A DNA stretch of 30,700 nt from Isotricha intestinalis (taxonomy: Eukaryota; Ciliophora; Litostomatea; Vestibuliferida; Isotrichidae): positions 1 through 30,700 of the forward strand of contig JAJJLU010003799.1 of NCBI GenBank assembly GCA_023807065.1, in the 5' to 3' direction. Every line of letters starts with the position of its first letter. Positions within the stretch are counted from its first letter, which is position 1. The position numbers and the translations under genes are program-made. Shown one piece after another: positions 18,219 through 27,099 of this stretch. The notes under the pieces were generated by a model that was not told where the DNA came from, ran no database searches, and saw only the letters and a program-made list of their open reading frames with translations.

Positions 18219-20321
18219 ATGAAAGTTAATTCAAATAAGAAAAGAGAAAAAGAAAGAAGTAGAGATTCTACTCCTCAGAAAGATTCAAAAAAAGATAAAA
18301 TTGGGAAAAAAAGAAAAAGAAGTTTTTCAGGTATAGATTTACCGGATTTTGAAGAAACTCAAGATGATTTTTCATATTATAAAATAAATGAAAACATTAT
18401 AGAAAGGTTAAAATTAAAGCAAATAGAATCTTTATTTGAAGTTCAAAAAAAAGTATTTAACCCAATTTATAAAGGTGAAAGTGTGATAGTATCATCATTA
18501 ACAGGAAGCGGAAAAACTTTAGCATTTGTATTACCAACATTACAAAGATGTATAGATAATAAATTATTTAATCAAACAATACCAAGAATATTAGTAATGT
18601 CACCAACAAGAGAATTATCAATTCAAACAGCAAGAGAATTTTCTGATTTATCTTCTAAAAATTTATCTTTTAGAACAGTTTTAATTTATGGAGGAGTTTC
18701 AATTGAAGAACAAATTGATAAATTAAAAGCAGGTTGTGATATTATTGTTGGTACTCCAGGAAGAATTATGGATATGATTGAGAGAAATCATTTAAAAGTA
18801 GATAAAATTAATATTATTATTTTAGATGAAGCTGATAGAATGTTAGATATGGGATTTGAAGAAAGTATTACTGATATTTATAATAAAATTACTCAAACAC
18901 AGAAAAATAATAAAATTCAAGTTTGTTTATTTTCTGCTACAATTGAATCTTGGGTTCGCCAAGTTGCTAGGAAAATTATTCCAAATAAAGATGAAATTTT
19001 CATTGATTTAGTAAAAGATTTATCAAATAAAACACCAAAAACAGTAAGTCATTTAGCAGTAAATTGTATAAAAAGTGAGAAAACAACAACAATAGCAGAT
19101 TTAATAATATGTTATGGAGGAAAAAATAAATCAACATTAGTATTTGTGAATACAAAGCGTGAATGTAATGATTTAATGATATCAGATAAAATAAAACAAG
19201 AAGTTCAAATAATTCACGGAGATATAAATCAAGCACAAAGAGAAGCAACAATTTCAGCGTTTAGAAATGGAAAAATAAAATGTTTAGTTGCTACAGATGT
19301 AGCAGCAAGAGGATTAGATATTCCTTCAGTCGACTTAGTAATTCAAAGTGAGCCACCAAAAGACATTGATTCTTATATTCATAGAGCAGGTAGAACAGCA
19401 AGAGCTGGAAGAAGTGGTACTTGTATTACTTTATATACAAGATATACTGAATGTTTATTAGAGAGAATTGAACAAAAATGTAAAATTAAATTTAAGAAAA
19501 TTGGTGCTCCTCAAAAAAAAGATATTATTCAAGCTAGTATTAGAGATACAAATAAAAATTTAATGGGAATTGATGATTCTATGATTAAATTATTTATGGA
19601 TGATGCTTTGAAACTTATCGAAGAATTTGGAGCTGAAAATGCTATTGCTAGATTACTTGCTTATGTTAGTGGATATACTCAGAAAATGAAAAGTAGAAGT
19701 TTACTATGTGGTGCTGAAGGATGGGTTACTTATTCTATTAAATGGAAAAATAAATTCCAACATGTTGGTTATGTTTGGGGTTTTTTTAAAAGAATGTTAA
19801 AAGAAGAAATTAAAAGTAAAATAAGAGGAATGAGATTATTTGCTTCTATGGATGGATGTGTTTTTGATTATCCTGAAGAAGGACATGAAATTTTTGAAGA
19901 AATTTTATATAATGATAGATTTTATGGGACAAATTATAATTTGGAAAAAATTGAAGATTTACCTGAATTACTTAATATTGATGAACAGAGATTTGGAGGA
20001 AATAATAATATTAAAGAAAATATTAATAAATTCAATAATGTTGATCATAGTAAATATAGTAAAAAGCCAGGAAGAATTGATATTTTTGTTGGTAATATGC
20101 CTTATAATGTTGATGAAGTTCAATTCAGAGAATTTTTTGAAAAAAATGGATTAAAAAATATTGAATTTGACGCAAGAATTGCATTAGATAAAGAAACTTG
20201 GAAACCAAGAGGTTTTGGTTTTATTTCTGTTTTCAATAAAGATGATGTTCATTCGGTGTTAAAATTAAATGGTAAAGAATTTTTCAAAAGAAAATTAGTT
20301 ATAAATGAATCGAAAAAATAA
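18219..20321 (+). CDS. DDX21: DDX21-type DEAD-box RNA helicase with GUCT domain and C-terminal RRM
   Basis: A 700-residue protein counted from the ATG at 18219; the frame is open upstream to a TTG at 18162, but that extension is a hydrophobic read-through of a T-rich leader. Helicase motifs: TGSGKT (95-100), PTREL (129-133), GG, TPGR, DEAD (203-206), SAT (239-241), ATDVAARGLDIP and HRAGRTARAGR (388-398). A GUCT domain follows (about 455-562: ALKLIEEFGAENA, AYVSGYTQKMKSRSLL, YVWGFF, IRGMRLFASMDGCVFDYP), which places it with DDX21/DDX50 and bacterial-type RNA helicases. At the C-terminus is an RRM (about 620-698), with RNP2 IFVGNM and RNP1 RGFGFISV. Animal DDX21 ends in FRGQR-like repeats, so the RRM is a different tail. 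The N-terminus is Lys/Arg-rich and likely nucleolar. TAA stop. Confidence 0.92.
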   Translation: MKVNSNKKREKERSRDSTPQKDSKKDKIGKKRKRSFSGIDLPDFEETQDDFSYYKINENIIERLKLKQIESLFEVQKKVFNPIYKGESVIVSSLTGSGKTLAFVLPTLQRCIDNKLFNQTIPRILVMSPTRELSIQTAREFSDLSSKNLSFRTVLIYGGVSIEEQIDKLKAGCDIIVGTPGRIMDMIERNHLKVDKINIIILDEADRMLDMGFEESITDIYNKITQTQKNNKIQVCLFSATIESWVRQVARKIIPNKDEIFIDLVKDLSNKTPKTVSHLAVNCIKSEKTTTIADLIICYGGKNKSTLVFVNTKRECNDLMISDKIKQEVQIIHGDINQAQREATISAFRNGKIKCLVATDVAARGLDIPSVDLVIQSEPPKDIDSYIHRAGRTARAGRSGTCITLYTRYTECLLERIEQKCKIKFKKIGAPQKKDIIQASIRDTNKNLMGIDDSMIKLFMDDALKLIEEFGAENAIARLLAYVSGYTQKMKSRSLLCGAEGWVTYSIKWKNKFQHVGYVWGFFKRMLKEEIKSKIRGMRLFASMDGCVFDYPEEGHEIFEEILYNDRFYGTNYNLEKIEDLPELLNIDEQRFGGNNNIKENINKFNNVDHSKYSKKPGRIDIFVGNMPYNVDEVQFREFFEKNGLKNIEFDARIALDKETWKPRGFGFISVFNKDDVHSVLKLNGKEFFKRKLVINESKK

Positions 20322-20451
20322 TAAATATTTTAATTATATAATTTAATTCTTTCATATTTTTTTTGTAATTTTTTCTAAAATAATAGAAAGTGAAAAAATA
20401 AGATATATATAAAATAAAATATGAAAAATAAAAATAATTATTCATATAAAG

Positions 20452-22125
20452 TTATTTTTTATTCTTAGAAGTAATAATAGGAATTCCTTGAGAAATTTTT
20501 TTATTACATAAATCACAAGTGAAATAATTTTCTCTTTTAATAGATTTTATTTCTGCTGATTTTTTAGGGTCATAAATTTGATTATTTGCAGTTCTTCCAG
20601 CAATATCTAATTTAATATTATAACATTTTTCACACCAAATTAAATGTTGACAAGGAAATAATAAATAAACTGCAGGTTTTTTTAAACAATTTTTACATAA
20701 TAAAGAATTATATAATAAATTTAATTTTTCTTCTTCTTTTAAATATTGATTTATTTCATTTTCTATATTATCATCAATATCAATAATTTCATTATTTTCT
20801 TCTTCTAAATAATTATTTTCATGTTCTATTTTAATTGAATTATTATTATTGTTATTATCATTTTTTTTATCTTCTAAATCATAATCTAAATCAATTGTTG
20901 TTATTAATTCTTCATTTTCTTCTATAAACTCTTGAGAAACTATTTTATCTTCATTAATTATTTTTTCAATTTCAATAATATGTTCTTTTAGTTTTTGAAT
21001 ATCTTCTTTTATTTTATTAATAGAATTATTTTTAATTTCTCTTTCTAAATTATTTATTTTACTTATATTTTTCTCATAAATTATATTATATTGTTTATTA
21101 TTTTCATCTAAATTTTTTTTATCATTTTCATATTTATTTATTTCTGTTTCCAATTCAATAATTTCATTTTGTTGATTAATAATTTCTTTTTTTTCTTCAG
21201 GAGAAATTTCATATTGAATATTTTGGATTGGAATACTTTCTTTTAAATGTCTATTTTTTTGTTCTTCTATTCTTTTTTTATCTATTTCTTGTTTTTTATT
21301 TAAAAATTCTATTTTTTCAATTAATTTAATTAAATCATTTGTTCTTATCACAAAAGGTTTTTTCATTAAATTTTTTTTCTGTTCATCAGTTAATTCTTTT
21401 TTATAATTTAACCCATATAAAATTTTTTCTTCTTTATCTTTATTTAATATTAAATAAACATCTATTTCATTTTCATATGTTTTATTTCTTGCAAAAGAAA
21501 ATTGATTTTCATTTTTAAAAATTAAATATAATTTATCTACTTGTTTTCCTATTAAAACTTTATTATTTAATTCTTCCTTTAAATTATATTCTTCATTTAT
21601 TGCTTTGACGAAACAAATTTCTTTTACGTCTTTTCCAATTGATAATTCTAATTTACTTATTAAGGAATAATCAACAAATGAATTTATTGTTAAAACTAAA
21701 GTTTTATTGTCTTTGATTTGAGAAACAAAATTAAAATATGATATTAAGTTATTATATTTTAAAACAAATTTGATTTTTTTTTTTGGAAGTTTATCATCTG
21801 AATTTTGTTCTGTTTCTTTTTGTATTTTTTCTTTTTCAATATCTGATAATTTCTCTTCTTGTTCACCTTCAAAAAAATGAGATTTATCTATTTTAATTTC
21901 ATATAGTTCAGGATCTAAATTCTTTTTTAATTGCTTATAATAAGGGTCTTGACTTATTATATTATTACTTAAAGTTATTGTTTCAATATGTTTAATTTTT
22001 TTTCCTAAAAATTTTGTTAAATGCTTTTTTAATTTTTTATCAATTTTTCTTATTTTCAAATTTTCTCTTCTATTAAAATATTCTTCGCCATAATATTTTT
22101 CTCCTTTGATATTTGATCGACTCAT
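20452..22125 (-). CDS. RING-finger protein (putative E3 ubiquitin ligase) with coiled coil
   Basis: A 557-residue protein. The C-terminus holds a C3HC4-type zinc site: C477-x2-C480, C492-x-H494 in FPCQHLIWC, C498-x2-C501, and C537-x2-C540 in FTCDLCNKKI. The second half of the loop is unusually long (about 35 residues between C501 and C537). The PCQHLxxCxxC core is that of RING-HC ligases of the MGRN/IAP type. Residues about 270-400 are coiled coil (KKEIINQQNEIIELETEINK and following). An acidic Asn-rich linker joins it to the RING. The N-terminal 250 residues contain beta-rich stretches I cannot assign. Substrate and partner E2 are unknown. ATG start, TAA stop. Confidence 0.75.
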   Translation of the reverse strand: MSRSNIKGEKYYGEEYFNRRENLKIRKIDKKLKKHLTKFLGKKIKHIETITLSNNIISQDPYYKQLKKNLDPELYEIKIDKSHFFEGEQEEKLSDIEKEKIQKETEQNSDDKLPKKKIKFVLKYNNLISYFNFVSQIKDNKTLVLTINSFVDYSLISKLELSIGKDVKEICFVKAINEEYNLKEELNNKVLIGKQVDKLYLIFKNENQFSFARNKTYENEIDVYLILNKDKEEKILYGLNYKKELTDEQKKNLMKKPFVIRTNDLIKLIEKIEFLNKKQEIDKKRIEEQKNRHLKESIPIQNIQYEISPEEKKEIINQQNEIIELETEINKYENDKKNLDENNKQYNIIYEKNISKINNLEREIKNNSINKIKEDIQKLKEHIIEIEKIINEDKIVSQEFIEENEELITTIDLDYDLEDKKNDNNNNNNSIKIEHENNYLEEENNEIIDIDDNIENEINQYLKEEEKLNLLYNSLLCKNCLKKPAVYLLFPCQHLIWCEKCYNIKLDIAGRTANNQIYDPKKSAEIKSIKRENYFTCDLCNKKISQGIPIITSKNKK

Positions 22126-22278
22126 CTTTTTGTTTTATATATTAACTTTAAAAATTGTCTTTTATTATGAATATTTTTTTAAAATTTTTAGGGTTAATAC
22201 GATAAAAAATTATAAAAAACAAAAATAAAAATATAAAAAATTAAAATTAATGAAAGTCAAAATTTGTTTTATAAATTA

Positions 22279-23370
22279 ATGGATAAAAATATAATAAAAG
22301 CAAAAAAAAAAAACACTGGTTCTCCATCAACAACAAATACAAATAAATATCAAAATAAAAATTTAAAATCACATAAAAAAAAGCCTCTTTCAATAATAAC
22401 ATCTCCAATATTAACAATAGATACAAATATAAATACAAATTCAAATACAATATCAACATCTGTTAATAATACACATAAAAGAGCAATTTCTCATAATAAT
22501 TCTTCTCAAAATAATACAAATGAAAATAAGAATAGACCTTCAACTGCATTAAATTTTAAAGTGAATAAAAATTCAAATAGTAATAATAAAAGTAAAATAA
22601 AATCAAAGTCAAAAGAAGTGAATTTAAATTTGAATATTAATTCTAATAGAACTCCTTCAAGTAATAATAATAATAAAATGAAAAATAAGAAAATCCAAAA
22701 AAAAAATTCAAATAATAATTTATCTGAAAAAGGTTTAAGGACATCTTTTCATTCACCAGGTCAAAATTTAATAAAGGAGAAATTTAATAATAATGTAAGT
22801 AACAATAATCATTTTTTAATAACAACATTTATAAATTTATCTAAAAATTCAAAGTCAAAAAGTCCTTTAAATACAACAAATAATAAACAATCAAATATGA
22901 AAAATAATAATAATAAAGATATAAAAAAGCAAAAAAATACAATAACAAAACATAATACATCACATAATATTTTTAAACCAAATTCTAATGTTATTCATTC
23001 TCAAAAAAGAATAATTAAATCAAGAGAAAATAGTGTTTCAAATTCAAATTCTAAAATATTAAAAAATACTCAAAGTGGAAGTAATATATTATTAACTGTT
23101 AATTCTACTAAAAATGATTTTGTTTGTTGTTCTACTAATTTTCAAATTGAAGAAATTAAAAATAAATTAAATTTATTATGTGATGATAAAAATTATAAAT
23201 TTAAATTTATTGATAATACACATTTTTATATTAGTAATCAAAGTAATTCTATTTCTATTGAAATTTCTAATGTTTCTGGAAAAAATGTTATGAAAATGTT
23301 TCATATGTGTGGTAATGAAAAATTAACTAAGGAAATAATTAAAAATATTATTGTAGAAATTGGATTTTAA
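22279..23370 (+). CDS. Asn/Ser/Lys-rich protein with compact C-terminal domain (possibly KA1-like)
   Basis: A 363-residue protein counted from the ATG at 22279; a TTG five codons upstream is in frame but less likely. Residues 1-275 are low-complexity, mostly Asn, Lys, Ser and Thr. The last ~85 residues look folded: NDFVCCSTNFQIEEIKNKLN, then a mixed alpha/beta stretch with HFYISNQSNSISIEIS, ending LTKEIIKNIIVEIGF. The order helix, beta hairpin, helix and the size recall KA1 domains at the ends of MARK/AMPK-type kinases, but no kinase is present, so this is a weak guess. It is convergent with the next gene, 48 bp apart. Third codon positions switch clearly from A to T along the gene. Confidence 0.65.
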   Translation: MDKNIIKAKKKNTGSPSTTNTNKYQNKNLKSHKKKPLSIITSPILTIDTNINTNSNTISTSVNNTHKRAISHNNSSQNNTNENKNRPSTALNFKVNKNSNSNNKSKIKSKSKEVNLNLNINSNRTPSSNNNNKMKNKKIQKKNSNNNLSEKGLRTSFHSPGQNLIKEKFNNNVSNNNHFLITTFINLSKNSKSKSPLNTTNNKQSNMKNNNNKDIKKQKNTITKHNTSHNIFKPNSNVIHSQKRIIKSRENSVSNSNSKILKNTQSGSNILLTVNSTKNDFVCCSTNFQIEEIKNKLNLLCDDKNYKFKFIDNTHFYISNQSNSISIEISNVSGKNVMKMFHMCGNEKLTKEIIKNIIVEIGF

Positions 23371-23418
23371 TATTTTTTATAAATTATATATTGAAAAAAA
23401 TAATAAACTTATTTTTAA

Positions 23419-24816
23419 TTATTTTTTGTTTTTTTCTTTTTTTTCTTCTTCTCTTATATTTTCGACTATGTCATTTACACTTAACATAAAATTAGAAATT
23501 TTATTAAATTGTTCATTTATTTTTACTTTATTGTTTTTTATTTGTTTTTTATAATAAGTTATATCTTTTGTTAATGCTTCTTTTTCTTTATTTATTTTTG
23601 TTATTTCATTATTTAATTGAACAATTTTTTTATTCATTTCATCTATTTCAAGTTGTTCTAAAGGAAATTGTTGTTGAAGTTCTAAAGTTTCTAAATTTAA
23701 TTTTTCTATTTTTGAAGGTAAATCATTTGTTTCTATTTTTATTTTATTTATATTTTCTTTTTGATTTTTATTTAATTTTTTACTCCAATTATACTTTTTA
23801 ATGTTTTTATCATATTCTTTACTTTCTTTTTCTTGATATTCAATAATTTTTCTATTTTTTTGACTTGTACTTCTTATTTTTCTCTTATATGAATTTATTC
23901 TTTTATTAATTTTATTTGTTTTATTTTTTTTACTTTCAATTTTATCATTTTTTTTCTTATCAAAGTCCTTAATTTCTTTAATCCAATTTTCTAAAACTTT
24001 AATATTATTTTTAAAGTTTTTCTCAGATTCATTTTTTTCTATTTTCAATACTTCTTTTGTACAACAATGTTGATAAGAAGAACTTCCAACTAAATCTCTA
24101 ATTAATTTATTTTTTGAAGAATTTGAACTTAATAATCTTCTACTTAAATTAAATTCTCTTGTATTATTAATATCAATTATATTATTATTATTTAACGTAT
24201 TTTCAATATTAAAATAATTAATTTTTTTATTTATATTATTGGCGCTTGGACAATTAGTACTTTTATTAGATGTAATTCCAGAAGAAATATTATATAATTG
24301 TTTTAAAGGTAAATTACTTAGATTTTCGTTTTTATGATTCAAAGAATTATCTGAAAAACAAGTATTAATTGAATGAATATTATTATATAAAGGTTTTAAT
24401 TCATAAATTAATTTATCGTTTTCATAAATTAAATTATTATCTAAAAATTGATTTGAAGGAGAAAAGAAATTTTGATTAAGAATATTATTATGATTTGTAT
24501 TTTTTGATGTTGTATTTGTATCAAATGTTATTGTATTACATTTTATTTCTTCAAAAGTTTCTTTTGTTGGATATGATAATTGATTTTTTTTATTTTTTGA
24601 ATTAAATATATCTTTTCTTTTTGCTAAGTTTTTAAATAGATAATTATATTCTTCTTCTATATTTGAACATAATCCTGTTAAATTCTTTTGTAATTTACAT
24701 GATTTATTTTTTTTCTTTGTTACTAATCTTCTTTTAATTTTTTCTTCTTCATTTAACATTTTTTTTTGTTTTTTATTTTTACTAATATTTAAATTATAAT
24801 TTAAACACTTTATCAT
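23419..24816 (-). CDS. Coiled-coil protein of unknown function
   Basis: A 465-residue protein. The first ~30 residues are basic. Residues about 60-240 are Asn/Ser/Leu-rich low complexity. From about 260 to the end it is predominantly helical, with a Lys-rich middle (KKKNDKIESKKNKTNKINKR) and a regular coiled coil at about 365-465 (PSKIEKLNLETLELQQQFP and following). I recognise no domain family. The open frame is intact with ATG and TAA. Its 3' end converges on the Asn-rich gene to the left. Confidence 0.65.
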   Translation of the reverse strand: MIKCLNYNLNISKNKKQKKMLNEEEKIKRRLVTKKKNKSCKLQKNLTGLCSNIEEEYNYLFKNLAKRKDIFNSKNKKNQLSYPTKETFEEIKCNTITFDTNTTSKNTNHNNILNQNFFSPSNQFLDNNLIYENDKLIYELKPLYNNIHSINTCFSDNSLNHKNENLSNLPLKQLYNISSGITSNKSTNCPSANNINKKINYFNIENTLNNNNIIDINNTREFNLSRRLLSSNSSKNKLIRDLVGSSSYQHCCTKEVLKIEKNESEKNFKNNIKVLENWIKEIKDFDKKKNDKIESKKNKTNKINKRINSYKRKIRSTSQKNRKIIEYQEKESKEYDKNIKKYNWSKKLNKNQKENINKIKIETNDLPSKIEKLNLETLELQQQFPLEQLEIDEMNKKIVQLNNEITKINKEKEALTKDITYYKKQIKNNKVKINEQFNKISNFMLSVNDIVENIREEEKKEKNKK

Positions 24817-25147
24817 TAAATATATATTTTAACAACCTTTTTGTTCTTTATTTATCTTCATTAATTTGATTATATAATTCTTTAGAAATAGGAATATTTA
24901 TTTATTATTATTAATATTTTTATTATTTGAGATTTTTAACTTTATATAAATCATTATTATTATTATTTTTATTCAAAAAAGGTTTTTTTTAATTAATCAT
25001 GTTTATAAAATTTAAAGCAAAATAATTATTTATTGTTTTTTAATTAATATATGTAATATTTAGTTATTTATTTTAAAAAAGATTTATTAAATAAGTTAAA
25101 TAATTATTAAATAAATAAATAAATAACCATTAAATTTTATGAATTTT
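24817..25147. other. Intergenic stretch without recognisable gene
   Basis: 331 bp between two minus-strand coiled-coil genes, serving as the leader of the left gene and the 3' flank of the right one. It is almost pure A/T with stop codons in all frames and an AAATAAATAAATAAATAAC microsatellite-like run near 25107-25126. No tRNA-like, hairpin or coding signal is visible. Confidence 0.6.
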
Positions 25148-26815
25148 TTAATCTTGATTTAATGATATATACTCTTTATTGTTTCTTAAACTTTCATCAA
25201 CTTTTGATAAAATATTTCTAAATAAATCTAAAGATTTATGTTGACTTGCAGAATAAGGATCATTAATTTCAGTAAAATTATATTGATGATAAATAGGATT
25301 TCTTAAATTATTATAAGTATTATAATTATCATAATTATAATTATTAATTTGATAATTCATTTGTTCATTATTTTTTAAATTTAAAGGAGAATTACTATAA
25401 TAAGAAGATAGATTAATTCTATTTGGAGCTGATTGATAATAATTACTTTTAATATTATTTTTTTGACTATATGAAGTTCTCATTAAAGTCTGATAATTAG
25501 AATTATAATTGTTAGAAAAACTATTATTTGGATTTATTATATTTGAATTATTTAAATGTGAAAATGAAACTTCATTAGAATTATTTCTTATTCTATTTTG
25601 AATATTTCTTTCTTTTTTCTCATTTATTTTATCTATTTTTTTTTGTAAATTTACATTTTCATCAGTTAATTCTTTTATTTTTGTTTTTAATAATTGAATT
25701 TTAGATTTATATTCTCTTAATTTACCATGATAAGCATTTAAAACTTTATTAAAAGATTGTGTTTTATCATTGAATAAATTATTAGCTTCTTGTAATCCAA
25801 TATTAAATTTATCATAATTCATTTTTAATTCATTATATTTATTTAATAAATCATTTCTCTCAAAAATTAATTGTTCAATTTGATTTTGACTTTCTTTTGC
25901 ATAAAGAACATTATCTTCATGGTTTATTTTAAATTCATTTATTTTTTGTTGATATTCTTCTTCAGAATTATCTATTTTAAATTTTAATTCTTCGATTAAT
26001 CTATTTTTATGTTCAATTTCTATCATATTATCATTAATTTGATTCTTTAAATTTTTATTTTCTCTTTGTAAATTGAATAATTCTTCATTCAAACTATTAA
26101 TTTTATTTTCTAAATCTGAAACTTGTTCAATTATTATATGAGAATATTGATTTGTTAAAACAGAACTATTATTTTTATTTTGTTCTATTGAATTTTTTTT
26201 TAAATTTAAATTTAAATTATTTGTTAATGTTGATATTGTTTTATTTAATTGTTGAATTTCTCCGTTTTTTATTTTATTTAACATATTTATTTCATTATTA
26301 TATTCTTTTTCTGTTTCATTTAATTTATTTACTAGTTTTTTATTATCAAATTCTAATTTTGATTTTATTATTTCTACTTCATCTAATCTATCATATATAC
26401 TTAGTAAATCTTGAGAAATATTTTTTGAATTTAAAATTGTATTATTTGTTGATGTTAAAGATTTATTTTTTTGAGTTAATTCTATATTGGTATAATTTAA
26501 TGCTGCATTATTTTTTTCTAATTCTGTTATTCTATTATGATATTCATTTGTCTGTAATTTTAAAGTTTCATTTGATGATGATAAATTCTTTATTGTGTTT
26601 TCTTTCCTTTCATTTTCCTCTGCTAAAAATAACTTTTCTTGTTCAAGATTTGAAATTGAATTTCTTAAATTTGTTATTTCTATTTCCTGGTTTTTTAAAT
26701 TTTGTTCTAATTCATTTATATAATTTTTCATTTGAGAGAATGTATCACTTTTAGGAGTTATTGATGAAAAATTTAAAGAATTTGGAGAAAAAAATGGAGA
26801 ATTTAAGAAAGACAT
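25148..26815 (-). CDS. Long coiled-coil protein of unknown function
   Basis: A 555-residue protein with a near-continuous coiled coil from about residue 25 to 400: repeated NELEQNLKNQEIEITNLRNS-type heptads, Asn/Glu/Lys-rich. It is followed by a disordered Asn/Tyr/Ser-rich C-terminus (about 410-530, with NNYNYDNYNTYNN). The N-terminus is Ser/Phe/Pro-rich. No named domain is visible. Structurally it fits a cytoskeletal, basal-body or golgin-like tether. Its ATG complement (26813-26815) lies inside the first bases of the inverted repeat described below, so the repeat may also supply its promoter region. Confidence 0.7.
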   Translation of the reverse strand: MSFLNSPFFSPNSLNFSSITPKSDTFSQMKNYINELEQNLKNQEIEITNLRNSISNLEQEKLFLAEENERKENTIKNLSSSNETLKLQTNEYHNRITELEKNNAALNYTNIELTQKNKSLTSTNNTILNSKNISQDLLSIYDRLDEVEIIKSKLEFDNKKLVNKLNETEKEYNNEINMLNKIKNGEIQQLNKTISTLTNNLNLNLKKNSIEQNKNNSSVLTNQYSHIIIEQVSDLENKINSLNEELFNLQRENKNLKNQINDNMIEIEHKNRLIEELKFKIDNSEEEYQQKINEFKINHEDNVLYAKESQNQIEQLIFERNDLLNKYNELKMNYDKFNIGLQEANNLFNDKTQSFNKVLNAYHGKLREYKSKIQLLKTKIKELTDENVNLQKKIDKINEKKERNIQNRIRNNSNEVSFSHLNNSNIINPNNSFSNNYNSNYQTLMRTSYSQKNNIKSNYYQSAPNRINLSSYYSNSPLNLKNNEQMNYQINNYNYDNYNTYNNLRNPIYHQYNFTEINDPYSASQHKSLDLFRNILSKVDESLRNNKEYISLNQD

Positions 26816-27015
26816 TTTTTAAATTATATTTTTATAAAAATTGTAAACTTAGATTTATTTATTTTATATATATATTGAAAGAATTAAAAATTATATTTTC
26901 TCTTTTTTATATTAATTTTATGGGAATTGGTTTTTGTAAAAATTCATTAAATTTAAATAAAGAATTTGAAACAGATAAATTAATAAATCAAAATTTATAT
27001 GAAATAAATGAATCA
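26812..27015 (+). repeat. Left arm of ~204-bp inverted repeat
   Basis: Read on + strand, this matches the reverse complement of 28636-28838 with only four substitutions and one single-base indel by eye. The matched block starts ACATTTTT, contains the leader, the ATG and the first 32 codons of the transglutaminase-like gene, and ends AATGAATCA. Beyond both ends the similarity stops abruptly. The arms are about 1.62 kb apart and enclose the intact gene. Confidence 0.9.
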
Positions 27016-27048
27016 TATGAACAAATTTATTTAATACAATTTTATTAA
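26920..27048 (+). pseudogene. Truncated duplicate of the transglutaminase-like gene 5' end
   Basis: From the ATG at 26920 the frame encodes 42 residues. The first 32 copy the N-terminus of the gene at 27100-28731 (MGIGFCKNSLNLNKEF here against MGIDCCKNSLNLNKEF there). After NESY the homology ends, and ten unrelated residues follow to a TAA at 27046-27048. The copied segment keeps about 105 bp of the parental leader, so it may still be transcribed. It could yield a short acylated peptide, but more likely it is a dead fragment left by the inverted duplication. Confidence 0.75.
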
Positions 27049-27099
27049 ATAAAAATAAATATATTTATCTATAAATGTAATTCTAATCTTTATAATTGT

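Noticed and set aside
19380..19420. Motif VI variant HRAGRTAR in the helicase as a sign of inactivity
   Set aside because: This variant occurs in many active DEAD-box proteins; both Arg residues that contact ATP and RNA are present.
351..26815. TAA/TAG read as glutamine throughout the window (Tetrahymena-type code)
   Set aside because: CCT6, TPH, helicase and NOG1 all end with TAA or TAG exactly where the families end, followed by non-coding A/T-rich sequence, and glutamine is encoded by CAA.
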